Shown one piece after another: positions 25,828 through 33,793 of a stretch of 51,768 bases of DNA. Position numbers and translations under genes: made by a program. Source of the stretch: Archangium sp. GTDB taxonomy: Bacteria > Myxococcota > Myxococcia > Myxococcales > Myxococcaceae. Numbering within the stretch: position 1 is the stretch's first letter; each line of letters opens with the position of its first letter. The notes below the pieces were generated by a model. The model had not been told where the DNA came from. It did not search any database and was given only the letters and a program-made list of their open reading frames with translations. The stretch spans positions 1-51,768 of the forward strand of contig JAEUJS010000001.1 of the NCBI GenBank assembly GCA_016792935.1, written 5' to 3'.

Positions 25828-26748
25828 ATGCGCTCGATGCCGCTCCTGCTCGCGCTCTGCGCGTGCGCGCCCGCCATCGTCGTTCCACCGCGCACCGCCG
25901 TCGAACGCACCGAACGCAGCGCGCGCGAGGTCGAGCTGTGCGTGCTCTTTCAGGAGCGCTTCACGCGGCCCCGCTACAACGGCGTCGCCGAGCTCTCGTT
26001 CGAGCCGTGGGATTTCGCGATCGCCTCGGTGGCGGTGAAGCACCCCTCAGCCGGGCTGGTGATCATCGACCCGGCGTTCGGTCGCAGCATCGGGCGCGAC
26101 CTCGAGTTGGCAGGGCCGATGGTGATGTTGCTGATGGGCACCGAGCGCGGGAAGCAGCCGCTCGTCGACGTGATGGATGATGCGGGCCTGAGCGCCAGCG
26201 ACGTGCAGTACGCGCTCGCCACGCACACGCATTGGGATCACATCGGCGCGCTCGGAGATTTACCCAACGCGAAGGTGTTGCTGCCGCGCAGCGAGCTCAC
26301 GTGGAACTCGCCGTTTCACGGCTCCTTCGATCACGGCGTGATGACGCACCACCTCAAGCGCGCGAAGCAGAACCTCTGGGCCTTCGACTTCAACGGGCCA
26401 CCCATCGACGGTTTCGCCGCGTCGTTCGACGTCTTCGGTGATGGGTCGATCGTCGCCGTGCCCATCCCCGGGCACACGCCCGGGAGCACCGCGTTCCTCG
26501 TTCGCGGCAACGAGCGCACGTACCTCTTCACTGGCGACGCGACGTGGACCTCTCGCGGCATCGAGCTGCCGGCACACAAGCTCCTCACCGCGGTCGATTT
26601 CGACTTGCCGACGCTCGCCGATACGATCGGGCGGCTGAAGGCATTCAACGACAACCGGCCTGACGTGAAGATCATTCCGGCCCATGACGGCGCTGCTCTG
26701 GCATCGCTGCCCCAGTGCCAACAACAGGGGAAACCGGGTCAGCGCTGA
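25828..26748 (+). CDS. Metallo-beta-lactamase-fold hydrolase, probable lipoprotein
   Basis: 306 aa with an N-terminal export signal whose C11/C13 could be lipidated (LCAC). Zinc-binding motifs are complete: THTHWDHIG (HxHxDH), SFDHGVMTHH, PGHTPGS and GDATW, then PAHDG near the C-terminus. This is the general pattern of MBL-fold hydrolases such as lactonases and quorum-quenching-type or glyoxalase II-like enzymes; the exact ester or lactone substrate is not visible. Location is probably periplasmic or surface-exposed. It is the last gene of a cluster with the preceding membrane protein. Confidence 0.9.
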   Translation: MRSMPLLLALCACAPAIVVPPRTAVERTERSAREVELCVLFQERFTRPRYNGVAELSFEPWDFAIASVAVKHPSAGLVIIDPAFGRSIGRDLELAGPMVMLLMGTERGKQPLVDVMDDAGLSASDVQYALATHTHWDHIGALGDLPNAKVLLPRSELTWNSPFHGSFDHGVMTHHLKRAKQNLWAFDFNGPPIDGFAASFDVFGDGSIVAVPIPGHTPGSTAFLVRGNERTYLFTGDATWTSRGIELPAHKLLTAVDFDLPTLADTIGRLKAFNDNRPDVKIIPAHDGAALASLPQCQQQGKPGQR

Positions 26749-26870
26749 CCATCGTTCATCCGTGCAATGCAGCTCTGAAGAGTGCGTCAGATCTGCGTCG
26801 CGCCCTCGACGTCTTTGCAGTGGGTTGGTGTCAGCCTGGAACGGCCCAAGGCGTGCAGTGTCGAACTGCC

Positions 26871-27275
26871 ATGCTCCACGTACGAGATCTTCCGTTGGAG
26901 TCGTGCCTCGCCGTTCGCACCACCACGTCGCTCGCGCGCGTCGCTGAGCTCGCCGCTCAGGCAGGTGTCCGTTACGTGCTCGTGCGCGAAGAAACCGGTG
27001 ACGTGAAGGGCGTGCAGCTCACGACCGTCGCGAATTGGATGGCACAGCAGTCGCCTTCCACCACTGCTGAAGAGATTCCGGTCGTCGAGGGCGTGCAGGT
27101 CGAGCCCAACACGTCGGTCATGGAGGCGCTGACGATGTTGGCGCACTCTCCGGCGACGGTGTTGCTGGTGCGCGAGCCGGCGCTCGGCACCTGCCGCATC
27201 GTGCAGCGCAACCTGGTCGAGATGACGGCCGGAGTGGATGCGGCAGGAGCTCGCCGCACCGAGCTCCTCAGCTGA
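26871..27275 (+). CDS. CBS-domain-like protein
   Basis: Start at ATG 26871 (134 aa); the frame is open upstream to 26715 but the extra part is not domain-like. Two CBS-type units seem present: LPLESCLAVRTTTSLARVAELAAQAGVRYVLV and GVQVEPNTSVMEALTMLAHSPATVLLV. CBS pairs bind adenosyl ligands and regulate other proteins; no partner domain is attached. It could bind AMP/ATP or SAM; this is inferred from fold only. Its stop TGA forms a TGATCA palindrome with the stop of the next, convergent gene (0 bp between). Confidence 0.75.
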   Translation: MLHVRDLPLESCLAVRTTTSLARVAELAAQAGVRYVLVREETGDVKGVQLTTVANWMAQQSPSTTAEEIPVVEGVQVEPNTSVMEALTMLAHSPATVLLVREPALGTCRIVQRNLVEMTAGVDAAGARRTELLS

Positions 27276-29276
27276 TCACTTCACCGAGTAGACGAACGTC
27301 GCCTTCGGCGCTCGCAGCCAGCGTTCCGTGATGGTGCCGCGCAGCTCGGCCCACGCGTCCTTCGCGTCGACGAACTCGGCCTTCATCGCCTCGGCGTCTT
27401 TCTTGTCTCCCTTGCCCTTGGCCCTCACCACGCGCTTCTCGAGCTCGGGGATCGACGTCTTCCACTTCGCGAGATCGACCGCGAAGCAGCCCACGTCGGT
27501 GCCGTTCGCCGCCTTCTCGTCCTTCTTCCACGTCACGGCGCCGGCCTTCATCATCGCGCCGAGCTCGATCGACGCGAGCTGGCTGTAGTTCCGCGCGCCA
27601 CCTTCCGCCGTGTACATGCCACGGCTGATGTGCCCGAAGGCCCACGCGATGTCGCGCAGCGAGGTCTGCTTCGCCTCGTTCTCGGTGAGCAGGCCCTTCT
27701 CGACCAACCACCACGTGAAGAACAGCGCGCTGGTCTGCGCCTTCAGCTCTTCCATCGTCGCGGCGAGCGGGCCACCGAAGATGGCGTCGTCGGTCTTGCC
27801 CTTCACCGCGTAGTCGTGCGCCGGACCCAGGTTATGCGCGGCCTCGTGCAACACGACCGAGATGAGCGCCGCGTTCGGATCGCTCGAGAACTGATTCATC
27901 GTCGCGGTGCAGTAGAGCGAGGCGACCTGCTTCTCGAGCGCCGCGCGTGAATCGGCGTCGGTGTACAGGTTGGTCATCACCACCGTGCGGCCGCCCTTCT
28001 CGGCGACCTTGCCCCAGTTGGGCAACGACTGACCGATGGTGGCGCCGTGCGGGTTGCGCTGATCACCCGCGTTGATGGTGATGTCGATGAAGTCGGGCAG
28101 CTTGAACTTCACGTCGCGCGCTTTGTACGGAGGGCCCGCCATCGCCGCGAGCGCCTTTTCCATGTCGACCTTCACCGGCTCGAGCTTCTTCTGCCACTCG
28201 AGCGACGCGAGGTTGATGCGCGCGAGCTGCAACGCGAAGTTCGCCTTCCACGCGCACGGCTCGGCGTACGTCTCATCAGGAGCGACGCGCAGGTACCACT
28301 TCGAGTTCTGCGGGCCCATCGCGACCCACGCCTCGTTCGCTGGTTCCCAGTCGTTGGTGCGGAACGCCTTCGCCGCAGCAGCGAGGTAGGTCTTGAGCGC
28401 GGCTTCGTCGTCTCCGAACTCGGCGGCCGCTGCTTCCAGCTCGACGGCGACCGCTTCCATGTCGGTCTTCCAGGCTTCCGAATACGGCACCGCCTTGAAG
28501 CCCTTGCCGTCGGCGACGACCGCGGAGAAGTGGCCCATCAGGTCGGCCTTGTTCTTTTCCTTCTCGAGCGTGGCGCAGAACTTCGGGTCGGCCTGCACCT
28601 CGGCCGGGTAGAGGCCCACGGCGCGCGAGGGCGGAGTCGCGAACGCGTTGCACAGCGGATCCTTCTCGGTCTTCGGCGCGACGCAGAACGCTCCCTGGTT
28701 GCGGTGGAAGAGCGCGCGGCTGAGCGTGTCGGCTTCGGGAATCTTCGCGCCCAGCTCGGTGGTGCCGTGCTGCAGGCCGTAGAGCTTCTCGATCAACGCC
28801 GCGGCCTTCACGAAGTGCGGGAAGGCTTTGCGGTCGGCGTCGGTGCCCGCGGAGAGATCAGTCTCGACGAGCGTCGGCTTGCCCTGCTCGAGCTCGAGCT
28901 TGAGCGCCACGGAGCGCGCGTCGGTCGCGGCCGGCTTCTGCATCGCCTCGTAGGCCGCGTCGAACTTCGCGGTGAAGCCGTTGGCGTCGACCCACTCCGC
29001 GCGCGTGGTGTTCCACGGGCCGAGGAGCGAGACGAGCTCGTCGGGCTGGAGCGTGTTGTCGCCGTTCGCGTCGCTGCGCCAGAAGAGCGGAAGGAACTGC
29101 TCCTGCGCGCGCAGGTTGAAGTCGATGCGGCCCAGCGCGGCATACGTCTTCTTTGCGGGCGCTGCCGATCCCGCGTCGATGACCGCGACCGGAACGACCG
29201 GCGGATCGACCTTCTTGTCGGGACAGCCGGCGAGGACGACGACTGCGGAGAGCGAAGCGAGGGTCTTCTTGATCAT
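27276..29276 (-). CDS. Zinc metallopeptidase lipoprotein with EF-hand (M49-like or metzincin-like)
   Basis: Start at ATG 29276 (666 aa); the open frame upstream is shadow. Lipoprotein signal with LAGC, lipidated C18. An EF-hand loop lies at 69-80 (SDANGDNTLQPDE). The zinc motif is HEAAHNLGPAHD with H477, E478, H481 and H487, and MEELKAQTSALFFTW follows about 30 residues later. HExxHxxGxxHD fits metzincins, while the downstream EE-L-AQ segment and Trp-rich helices resemble peptidase-M49-type proteins where Glu completes the site; family choice is open. It probably acts at the cell surface on peptides. Divergent from the metzincin gene at 29626 across a 349-bp gap. Confidence 0.85.
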   Translation of the reverse strand: MIKKTLASLSAVVVLAGCPDKKVDPPVVPVAVIDAGSAAPAKKTYAALGRIDFNLRAQEQFLPLFWRSDANGDNTLQPDELVSLLGPWNTTRAEWVDANGFTAKFDAAYEAMQKPAATDARSVALKLELEQGKPTLVETDLSAGTDADRKAFPHFVKAAALIEKLYGLQHGTTELGAKIPEADTLSRALFHRNQGAFCVAPKTEKDPLCNAFATPPSRAVGLYPAEVQADPKFCATLEKEKNKADLMGHFSAVVADGKGFKAVPYSEAWKTDMEAVAVELEAAAAEFGDDEAALKTYLAAAAKAFRTNDWEPANEAWVAMGPQNSKWYLRVAPDETYAEPCAWKANFALQLARINLASLEWQKKLEPVKVDMEKALAAMAGPPYKARDVKFKLPDFIDITINAGDQRNPHGATIGQSLPNWGKVAEKGGRTVVMTNLYTDADSRAALEKQVASLYCTATMNQFSSDPNAALISVVLHEAAHNLGPAHDYAVKGKTDDAIFGGPLAATMEELKAQTSALFFTWWLVEKGLLTENEAKQTSLRDIAWAFGHISRGMYTAEGGARNYSQLASIELGAMMKAGAVTWKKDEKAANGTDVGCFAVDLAKWKTSIPELEKRVVRAKGKGDKKDAEAMKAEFVDAKDAWAELRGTITERWLRAPKATFVYSVK

Positions 29277-29380
29277 GAGCGACTCGGGGAAGAGAGACGG
29301 GAACGCGCGCCGAGTAGCACAACGCCTTCGTCCCAAATTGACTCGATTCGAGACACCGGGTCGTGACACGTCTGATTTCA

Positions 29381-29394
29381 GTTCAGATCTGAAC
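29381..29394. promoter_or_regulatory. Perfect 14-bp palindrome, candidate operator
   Basis: GTTCAGATCTGAAC is identical to its reverse complement. It sits about 105 bp upstream of one divergent protease gene and about 230 bp upstream of the other, and about 160 bp before the candidate sigma-54 -24 box. A perfect 14-bp palindrome here suggests a dimeric regulator site. Confidence 0.45.
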
Positions 29395-29551
29395 ACACTG
29401 TCCTGAAGCCGGTCAGACGACCGCACAGTCACGTAACCGATGAGATCTTCAAGCGATCAATCTGATCGACTGTCAAAGTCAGATACAACCACATGGAGTT
29501 TCAGGACTTTATCCCACCTCTGAATTCACAAGGAACATCATGAACTTAGAG

Positions 29552-29568
29552 CTGGCAAGGCTCGTGCT
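29552..29568 (+). promoter_or_regulatory. Sigma-54-type promoter candidate for the metzincin gene
   Basis: CTGGCAAGGCTCGTGCT fits the -24/-12 layout (GG at 29554-29555, then 10 bp, then GC at 29566-29567); the main mismatch is G for T in the TTGC half. Transcription would begin near 29579, leaving a ~47-nt leader with a GGGAG ribosome-binding site 5 nt before ATG 29626. Sigma-54 is widely used in myxobacteria. Confidence 0.45.
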
Positions 29569-29625
29569 CTAGGGAGTCGCGCACGAAACGGCTCTGGTGG
29601 GGGCGCGTTCGTCCTGGGAGCAGTC

Positions 29626-31179
29626 ATGAAGAAGTCGATGTTGGGCACTCTGGTGTTGGTCGCGACGGCAGCCTTCACGTCGTGCGGAGTGGGGAATGGG
29701 ACGATCGGCGGCGTGGACGAAGACGTGACGGCCACGGGCACCGGCCTCACCTACGAAGAGTTCCGCGGGCGCTACGCCTTCCAGGAGCGCGAGTCGGGCG
29801 TGTTCATCGCCGACGGCGACACGGTGTTCGAGAACGAGAAGCAGCTGCGCGAGTTCTACGAGATGAACATTCGCGATGGGCAGCTCATCGTGAACCGCAT
29901 CGGCTCGGCCGACGACAAGTGGAACGACACGCAGAAGCTGAACATCACGTACTGCATCTCGAACACGTTCAACGGCAACAAGGCTGAGGTGGTGAACACC
30001 ATGGCCGCCGCGACGGCCGCGTGGGAAGCGGTCGCCAACGTCAACTTCGTCTATCTCTCTGCGCAGGACGCGAACTGCACCGCGAGCAACACCAACGTGG
30101 TGTTCGACGTGCGCCCGGTGAACGTGAACGGCCAGTACCTGGCGCGCGCGTTCTTCCCCGCGAACTCGCGCTCGAGCCGCAACGTGCTGATCGACAACTC
30201 GGCGTTCGGAGATCCGTCGGTGTCGTTGGTCGGCGTGCTCCGCCACGAGTTGGGTCACACGCTCGGCTTCCGTCACGAGCACACGCGCCCTGAGGCCGGC
30301 ACCTGCTTCGAAGACAACAGCTGGCGCGCGCTGACGCCGTACGACTCCGCGTCGGTGATGCACTACCCGCAGTGCAACGGCACCGGCTCGTTCACCTCGC
30401 TCGCCATCACTGCGACGGACGCGCAGGGTGCGGCGGCGCTCTACGGCGCGCCGGTCGGCGGCGGCACGGGCGGTGGCGCTGGTGGCGGCACGGGCGGCGG
30501 CACTGGTGGTGGAACGGGCGGCGGCACGGGCGGTGGCGGCGGCACGGCCGGCACCACGGTCGAGACCTTCAGCGCTTCGGTGGCGCAGAACGCGAGCAAG
30601 TCGTACGGCCCGTTCAACGTCGTCCCTGGCACCACGTTCACCGCGACGTTGAGCGGCACGGGCGACGCGGACCTCTACGTTCGCTTCGGCGCGGCGCCGA
30701 CGGCGTCGAGCTACAACTGCCGCCCGTACCTCGACGGCTCGGCGGAGAACTGCTCGCTCACCGTTCCCTCGGGCCAGACCAGCGCGTACATCCTGGTGAA
30801 CGGTTACACGGCGGCGACGTTCTCGCTGCGCGTCGAGTACACCAGGGGCTCGACGACGCCGCCTCCGACGGGTGGCACGCCGACGACCTCGACCGCTTCG
30901 GGCTCGGTGGCGCGTGGCCAGTTCGTCCAGTTCAACCCCATCTCGGTGGTGCCCGGCTCGTCGCTCACCGTGCGCATGACGGGCAGCGGTGACCCCGACC
31001 TCTACGTGCGCTTCGCCGGCGCTCCGTCGCTCACGGTGTTCGATTGCCGTCCGTACGTTGGCGGCGCGACCGAGACCTGCACGCTGACCGTGCCTGCCAC
31101 TGCGTCGCAGTTCTACATGGGCATCAATGGCTACACCGCCGGCACCTACAACCTGACCGTGAACTACGTCGCTCCGTAA
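29626..31179 (+). CDS. Secreted matrixin/astacin-type metzincin protease with two PPC domains
   Basis: 517 aa. Signal peptide of lipoprotein type (AAFTSC). Catalytic domain about 100-275 with HELGHTLGFRH: H207, E208, H211, H217 as zinc ligands and catalytic Glu, plus a Met-turn SVMHYPQ with M245. A Gly-Gly-Thr linker (about 280-310) leads to two bacterial pre-peptidase C-terminal (PPC) domains at about 312-405 and 423-515 (SVAQNASKSYGPFN and GSVARGQFVQFNP starts; TATLSGTGDADLYVRFG and VRMTGSGDPDLYVRF). It is probably an extracellular or surface predation protease. GGGAG precedes the ATG by 5 nt. A strong intrinsic terminator follows at 31206-31247. Confidence 0.93.
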   Translation: MKKSMLGTLVLVATAAFTSCGVGNGTIGGVDEDVTATGTGLTYEEFRGRYAFQERESGVFIADGDTVFENEKQLREFYEMNIRDGQLIVNRIGSADDKWNDTQKLNITYCISNTFNGNKAEVVNTMAAATAAWEAVANVNFVYLSAQDANCTASNTNVVFDVRPVNVNGQYLARAFFPANSRSSRNVLIDNSAFGDPSVSLVGVLRHELGHTLGFRHEHTRPEAGTCFEDNSWRALTPYDSASVMHYPQCNGTGSFTSLAITATDAQGAAALYGAPVGGGTGGGAGGGTGGGTGGGTGGGTGGGGGTAGTTVETFSASVAQNASKSYGPFNVVPGTTFTATLSGTGDADLYVRFGAAPTASSYNCRPYLDGSAENCSLTVPSGQTSAYILVNGYTAATFSLRVEYTRGSTTPPPTGGTPTTSTASGSVARGQFVQFNPISVVPGSSLTVRMTGSGDPDLYVRFAGAPSLTVFDCRPYVGGATETCTLTVPATASQFYMGINGYTAGTYNLTVNYVAP

Positions 31180-31205
31180 ACACCCACCATCGGATCGACG
31201 AGCTT

Positions 31206-31247
31206 CGGCCTGCCTCTCCATCGTGGAGCGGCAGGCCGTCGTTTTTT
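31206..31247 (+). terminator. Intrinsic terminator after the metzincin gene
   Basis: CGGCCTGCC at 31206-31214 pairs with GGCAGGCCG at 31230-31238, with an inner CTCCA/TGGAG stem closing a TCG loop; a run of six T follows at 31242-31247. This is the only textbook rho-independent terminator I see in the window, 27 bp after the stop codon. Confidence 0.92.
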
Positions 31248-31308
31248 CGCCGGGGACCCGCGTTTACTCGTGAATACGGTCGGCGTTATTTTCGTCGCGG
31301 GCAACGCC

Positions 31309-31977
31309 ATGCGACGACTTCTCCAGCTGACCCTCCAGTTGACCGTGTTGAGTGCAGTGCTCTCCCTTCCCGCGTTCGCGCAGACCGGAGTGTGGACGGG
31401 CTACGTGGGTGGCTGGCAGTGGGCGCCGCAGCCCCAGCAGTACGTGCCCGCGCCGTGGCGTGTGCAGCGCGGTCCGTACGTGAACTGGTCGTCGCGAAAT
31501 CGCACCGCCATCAGATCAGCCGACGTGTCGGCTGGGGCGATCGCGCTCTCGCAGCTCGCAGCGCAGAACGCGTACTTCTCGCAGATGAATCTGGTGGAGC
31601 GGCAGAAGGAGAACGCTCGCCGCGAAGCCGACGAACTCGCGACGCGCAGTGCGCTGCTCGACCAGCGTGAACGCGCGCTCGCGCAGCAGCAGGTCGAGCA
31701 GGCGTGGCAGGCCGCAGAGCAACAGCGTCAGGCCGCGCTCGCCGAGCGTCGTCAGCTCGAGCTCAAGGAAAAGGAAGCCGACGAAGCGCGGGCACAGCTC
31801 GCCGCGGCACAGCTCGCGCTGCAGCAGAAGGAGCTCGAGATCTCGCTCGCTCAACGCGAGAAGGAGATCGCCGCGCGCGAAGCCGAGCGCATGGCGCGTC
31901 CGCGTACACCGGGGCCGACGGTCTACAAGTGGATCGATGAAGACGGCGTGATGCACTTCTCGACGAAGAAGAAGTGA
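31309..31977 (+). CDS. Exported coiled-coil protein with DUF4124 tail
   Basis: Start at ATG 31309 gives a signal peptide cleaved after AFA. The 222-aa product has a Pro/Gln-rich N-terminal segment, a long Ala/Glu/Gln/Arg coiled coil (about 85-195) and a C-terminal YKWIDEDGVMHFSTKKK typical of DUF4124, a short beta-hairpin module found on exported bacterial proteins. It may be a structural or envelope-spanning factor; no enzymatic motif is present. Its stop lies 10 bp from that of the convergent gene at 31988. Confidence 0.8.
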   Translation: MRRLLQLTLQLTVLSAVLSLPAFAQTGVWTGYVGGWQWAPQPQQYVPAPWRVQRGPYVNWSSRNRTAIRSADVSAGAIALSQLAAQNAYFSQMNLVERQKENARREADELATRSALLDQRERALAQQQVEQAWQAAEQQRQAALAERRQLELKEKEADEARAQLAAAQLALQQKELEISLAQREKEIAAREAERMARPRTPGPTVYKWIDEDGVMHFSTKKK

Positions 31978-31987
31978 CCGCGGGCGT

Positions 31988-32794
31988 TCACCACTCGCGA
32001 GCGAACTTCTGAACGCTGCCGTCGGGGTTGAGACACGAGAGGCTCTTGCGCCGCTCGTCCCAGCTGAGCAGGTACACCTTGCCCTCGGGCTTGAAGCGCA
32101 CGCTGTCACCTTCGCGCACGAGCTTCTGGAACGGCTTCTCAGGATTTGCGCGGTAGAAAATCTGCTCACCGAAGACGCGGAGTTCTTCTTTGGTCTTCGC
32201 GTCGATGAACGCTCCGTCGCGTGAGCGAAACTCGGGAGCGGCGAGCTCGAACGTGCCCTTCGCGGTGAGCTTGCCGACTTGATCGCTCACCACGACCATT
32301 TCACTCACCGTCACCGACGCGTCGTATTGCGGAATCCGCGAGGTCGAGCGTCGGCCGAGGCCACCCGAGGCGTTGAGCGTCGAGAGCTCTTCGAGTCCAC
32401 CCGCCTCCGAGGTCATGCTGTTCGAGAAGCGCACGCCATCGAGGAACTCGCCCTTCGTCGAGTAGCTGAGCAAGTACGTCTGCTGCGCGCTGACCATCGG
32501 CTCGGACACCGCGACGAACACCACGAGCACCACGTGGTCTCCGCGCGCGATGGACACGACGGGGTACGCGCCATCGAGCCTGGGACCCATCCACTGCACG
32601 AGCTCGGAGAGTTCTCCTCCGGCGTGTTCCTTGATGGCGAGCACCTTCACGTCTGCGGCGGTGAGCGCCTTCTTCTCGCCAGTACCGAGCGACTTCGAGT
32701 CGAGGGGCAGCGTCGCGGGCTTGAACTTCTTCACCACGTCGGTGAACGACGGAGCAGCGGCGAGAACGAGCGTGAGCGCGAGCGCAGAAGTCAT
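31988..32794 (-). CDS. Exported hypothetical protein
   Basis: 268 aa from ATG 32794; the upstream open frame is shadow of the hydrolase gene. A signal peptide (MTSALALTLVLAAAPSF) precedes a soluble domain with VQWMGPRLDGAYPVVSIARGD and SLSCLNPDGSVQKF strands. No family is recognised. The start overlaps the stop of the upstream alpha/beta hydrolase by 4 bp (ATGA), so the pair is translationally coupled and likely works together, for example as an exported companion of the hydrolase, which is inference. Confidence 0.75.
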   Translation of the reverse strand: MTSALALTLVLAAAPSFTDVVKKFKPATLPLDSKSLGTGEKKALTAADVKVLAIKEHAGGELSELVQWMGPRLDGAYPVVSIARGDHVVLVVFVAVSEPMVSAQQTYLLSYSTKGEFLDGVRFSNSMTSEAGGLEELSTLNASGGLGRRSTSRIPQYDASVTVSEMVVVSDQVGKLTAKGTFELAAPEFRSRDGAFIDAKTKEELRVFGEQIFYRANPEKPFQKLVREGDSVRFKPEGKVYLLSWDERRKSLSCLNPDGSVQKFAREW

Positions 32795-33669
32795 GCGGCT
32801 GTGTTGCCTCCCAACGGCGTCGCCCCCAGGGGCTTTGCGCCTCTGACGAAGCGGGCGACGTGTCGTGCCACGGGCTCCGGCTCTTTGAGCCACCTGAAAT
32901 GCGGGTTCATCTTCCTGGGCTGCGCGGGCGGGTCGAGCTCGAGCCACTGCGTGCGCGCCTTCGGGAGCTTGTTGATGAGCCCTTCCGTCGTGCTGCGCGG
33001 CGCGAGCGTGTCGCCCTTCACGTGAATGGCGAGCACTTCGGGTTCATGGCGATCGAGCTCGACCTCGAGAGCACCGCGCGTGGAGCTGATGAAGTCTCCA
33101 GTGCGTGCAGCGTGCGCCCAGTCGACGATGAGGGCTTTGCTCTGCAGGCCACCGAAGCCGAGGCGATGTCCCGGGAAATAGCCGAGCGCGCGCGCGACGG
33201 TGCCGGCGAGTTGAGTGCCGGCGAGCACTCCGAGGCTGGAGAGCTTCGAGCGGTACGCGGTGTAGTGAACGGTGCCGCCCGCGATGACGATGAGCTTGCC
33301 GCCGGGTTGATGCCAGCGGGAGATGGCGACGGTGGCGAGCTGACCGCCGAGCGAGTGCCCGAGAATGCTCACCGGGCCCCTGGTGTGCTTCTCGAGTTCG
33401 CGCACGTGGAGCACGGCGTCGTCGATGAGCTCGGCGTACCCGAAGTCGACTCCGCGCTTCGGACGGATGGAGGACGTGTCACCACCACGGTGCTCGGCGA
33501 CGAGCGTGGTGACGCCTTCGGTCGCGAGGCTCTCGGCGAAGCGGTCGTACTTCTGCGCGTTGACGCCCATCGCCGGGAGAATCAGCAGACCCGGTCCACT
33601 CGAGGGCGCGGAGAAGAGGCGCGCTTGCGAGGTCACTCCGTCTTGCAGGCTGAGCTTGAGGGGCTGCAC
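32791..33669 (-). CDS. Alpha/beta hydrolase
   Basis: 292 aa with no signal peptide. LLILPAMGVNAQKYDRFA is the oxyanion-side start of the fold and GHSLGG the nucleophile elbow (Ser). AEHRGGD and LAIHVKGDTLAPRSTTEG supply candidate Asp and strand motifs; the triad His is probably in NPHFRW. This pattern fits YheT-like or esterase/lipase-type cytoplasmic hydrolases. Its 3' end overlaps a 19-bp repeat (32819-32837) that encodes KPLGATPLG, so the C-terminus may have been altered by the repeat. First gene of a two-gene operon. Confidence 0.85.
   Translation of the reverse strand: MQPLKLSLQDGVTSQARLFSAPSSGPGLLILPAMGVNAQKYDRFAESLATEGVTTLVAEHRGGDTSSIRPKRGVDFGYAELIDDAVLHVRELEKHTRGPVSILGHSLGGQLATVAISRWHQPGGKLIVIAGGTVHYTAYRSKLSSLGVLAGTQLAGTVARALGYFPGHRLGFGGLQSKALIVDWAHAARTGDFISSTRGALEVELDRHEPEVLAIHVKGDTLAPRSTTEGLINKLPKARTQWLELDPPAQPRKMNPHFRWLKEPEPVARHVARFVRGAKPLGATPLGGNTAA
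32819..32837. repeat. 19-bp dispersed repeat, variant copy 3
   Basis: GTCGCCCCCAGGGGCTTTG differs from the other two copies only in having five C and four G around the central A. It is inside the last codons of the alpha/beta hydrolase gene on the minus strand. Confidence 0.55.
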
Positions 33670-33793
33670 GGCGGGTCTCTTAGCGCACAGCCGAAACGCA
33701 GCCAGTGCCTCACTCCTGTTTCAAAGCGCACGTGACGAGCGTGCAGTCGGCACAGCGCGCGTCTGAAGTGACATTGGAGGGAGGAGGGGCAGT

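Larger units (their letters stand above)
29277..29625. other. 349-bp divergent regulatory region
   Basis: AT-richer gap between two protease genes transcribed apart. It holds a perfect 14-bp palindrome at 29381-29394 and a sigma-54-like promoter at 29552-29568 toward the metzincin gene. A 10-codon frame with an AAGGA-like site (29540-29572) overlaps that promoter and is not called as a gene. No promoter toward the minus-strand gene could be defended. Confidence 0.5.

Noticed and set aside
29540..29572. 10-codon frame with AAGGA upstream, possible leader peptide
   Set aside because: It overlaps the sigma-54-like promoter and has no run of regulatory codons or following attenuator, so the promoter reading is preferred.
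30463..30555. Gly-Gly-Thr codon repeats as a possible tandem-repeat element
   Set aside because: They encode the linker between the protease and PPC domains and are in frame throughout; no mobile-repeat features.
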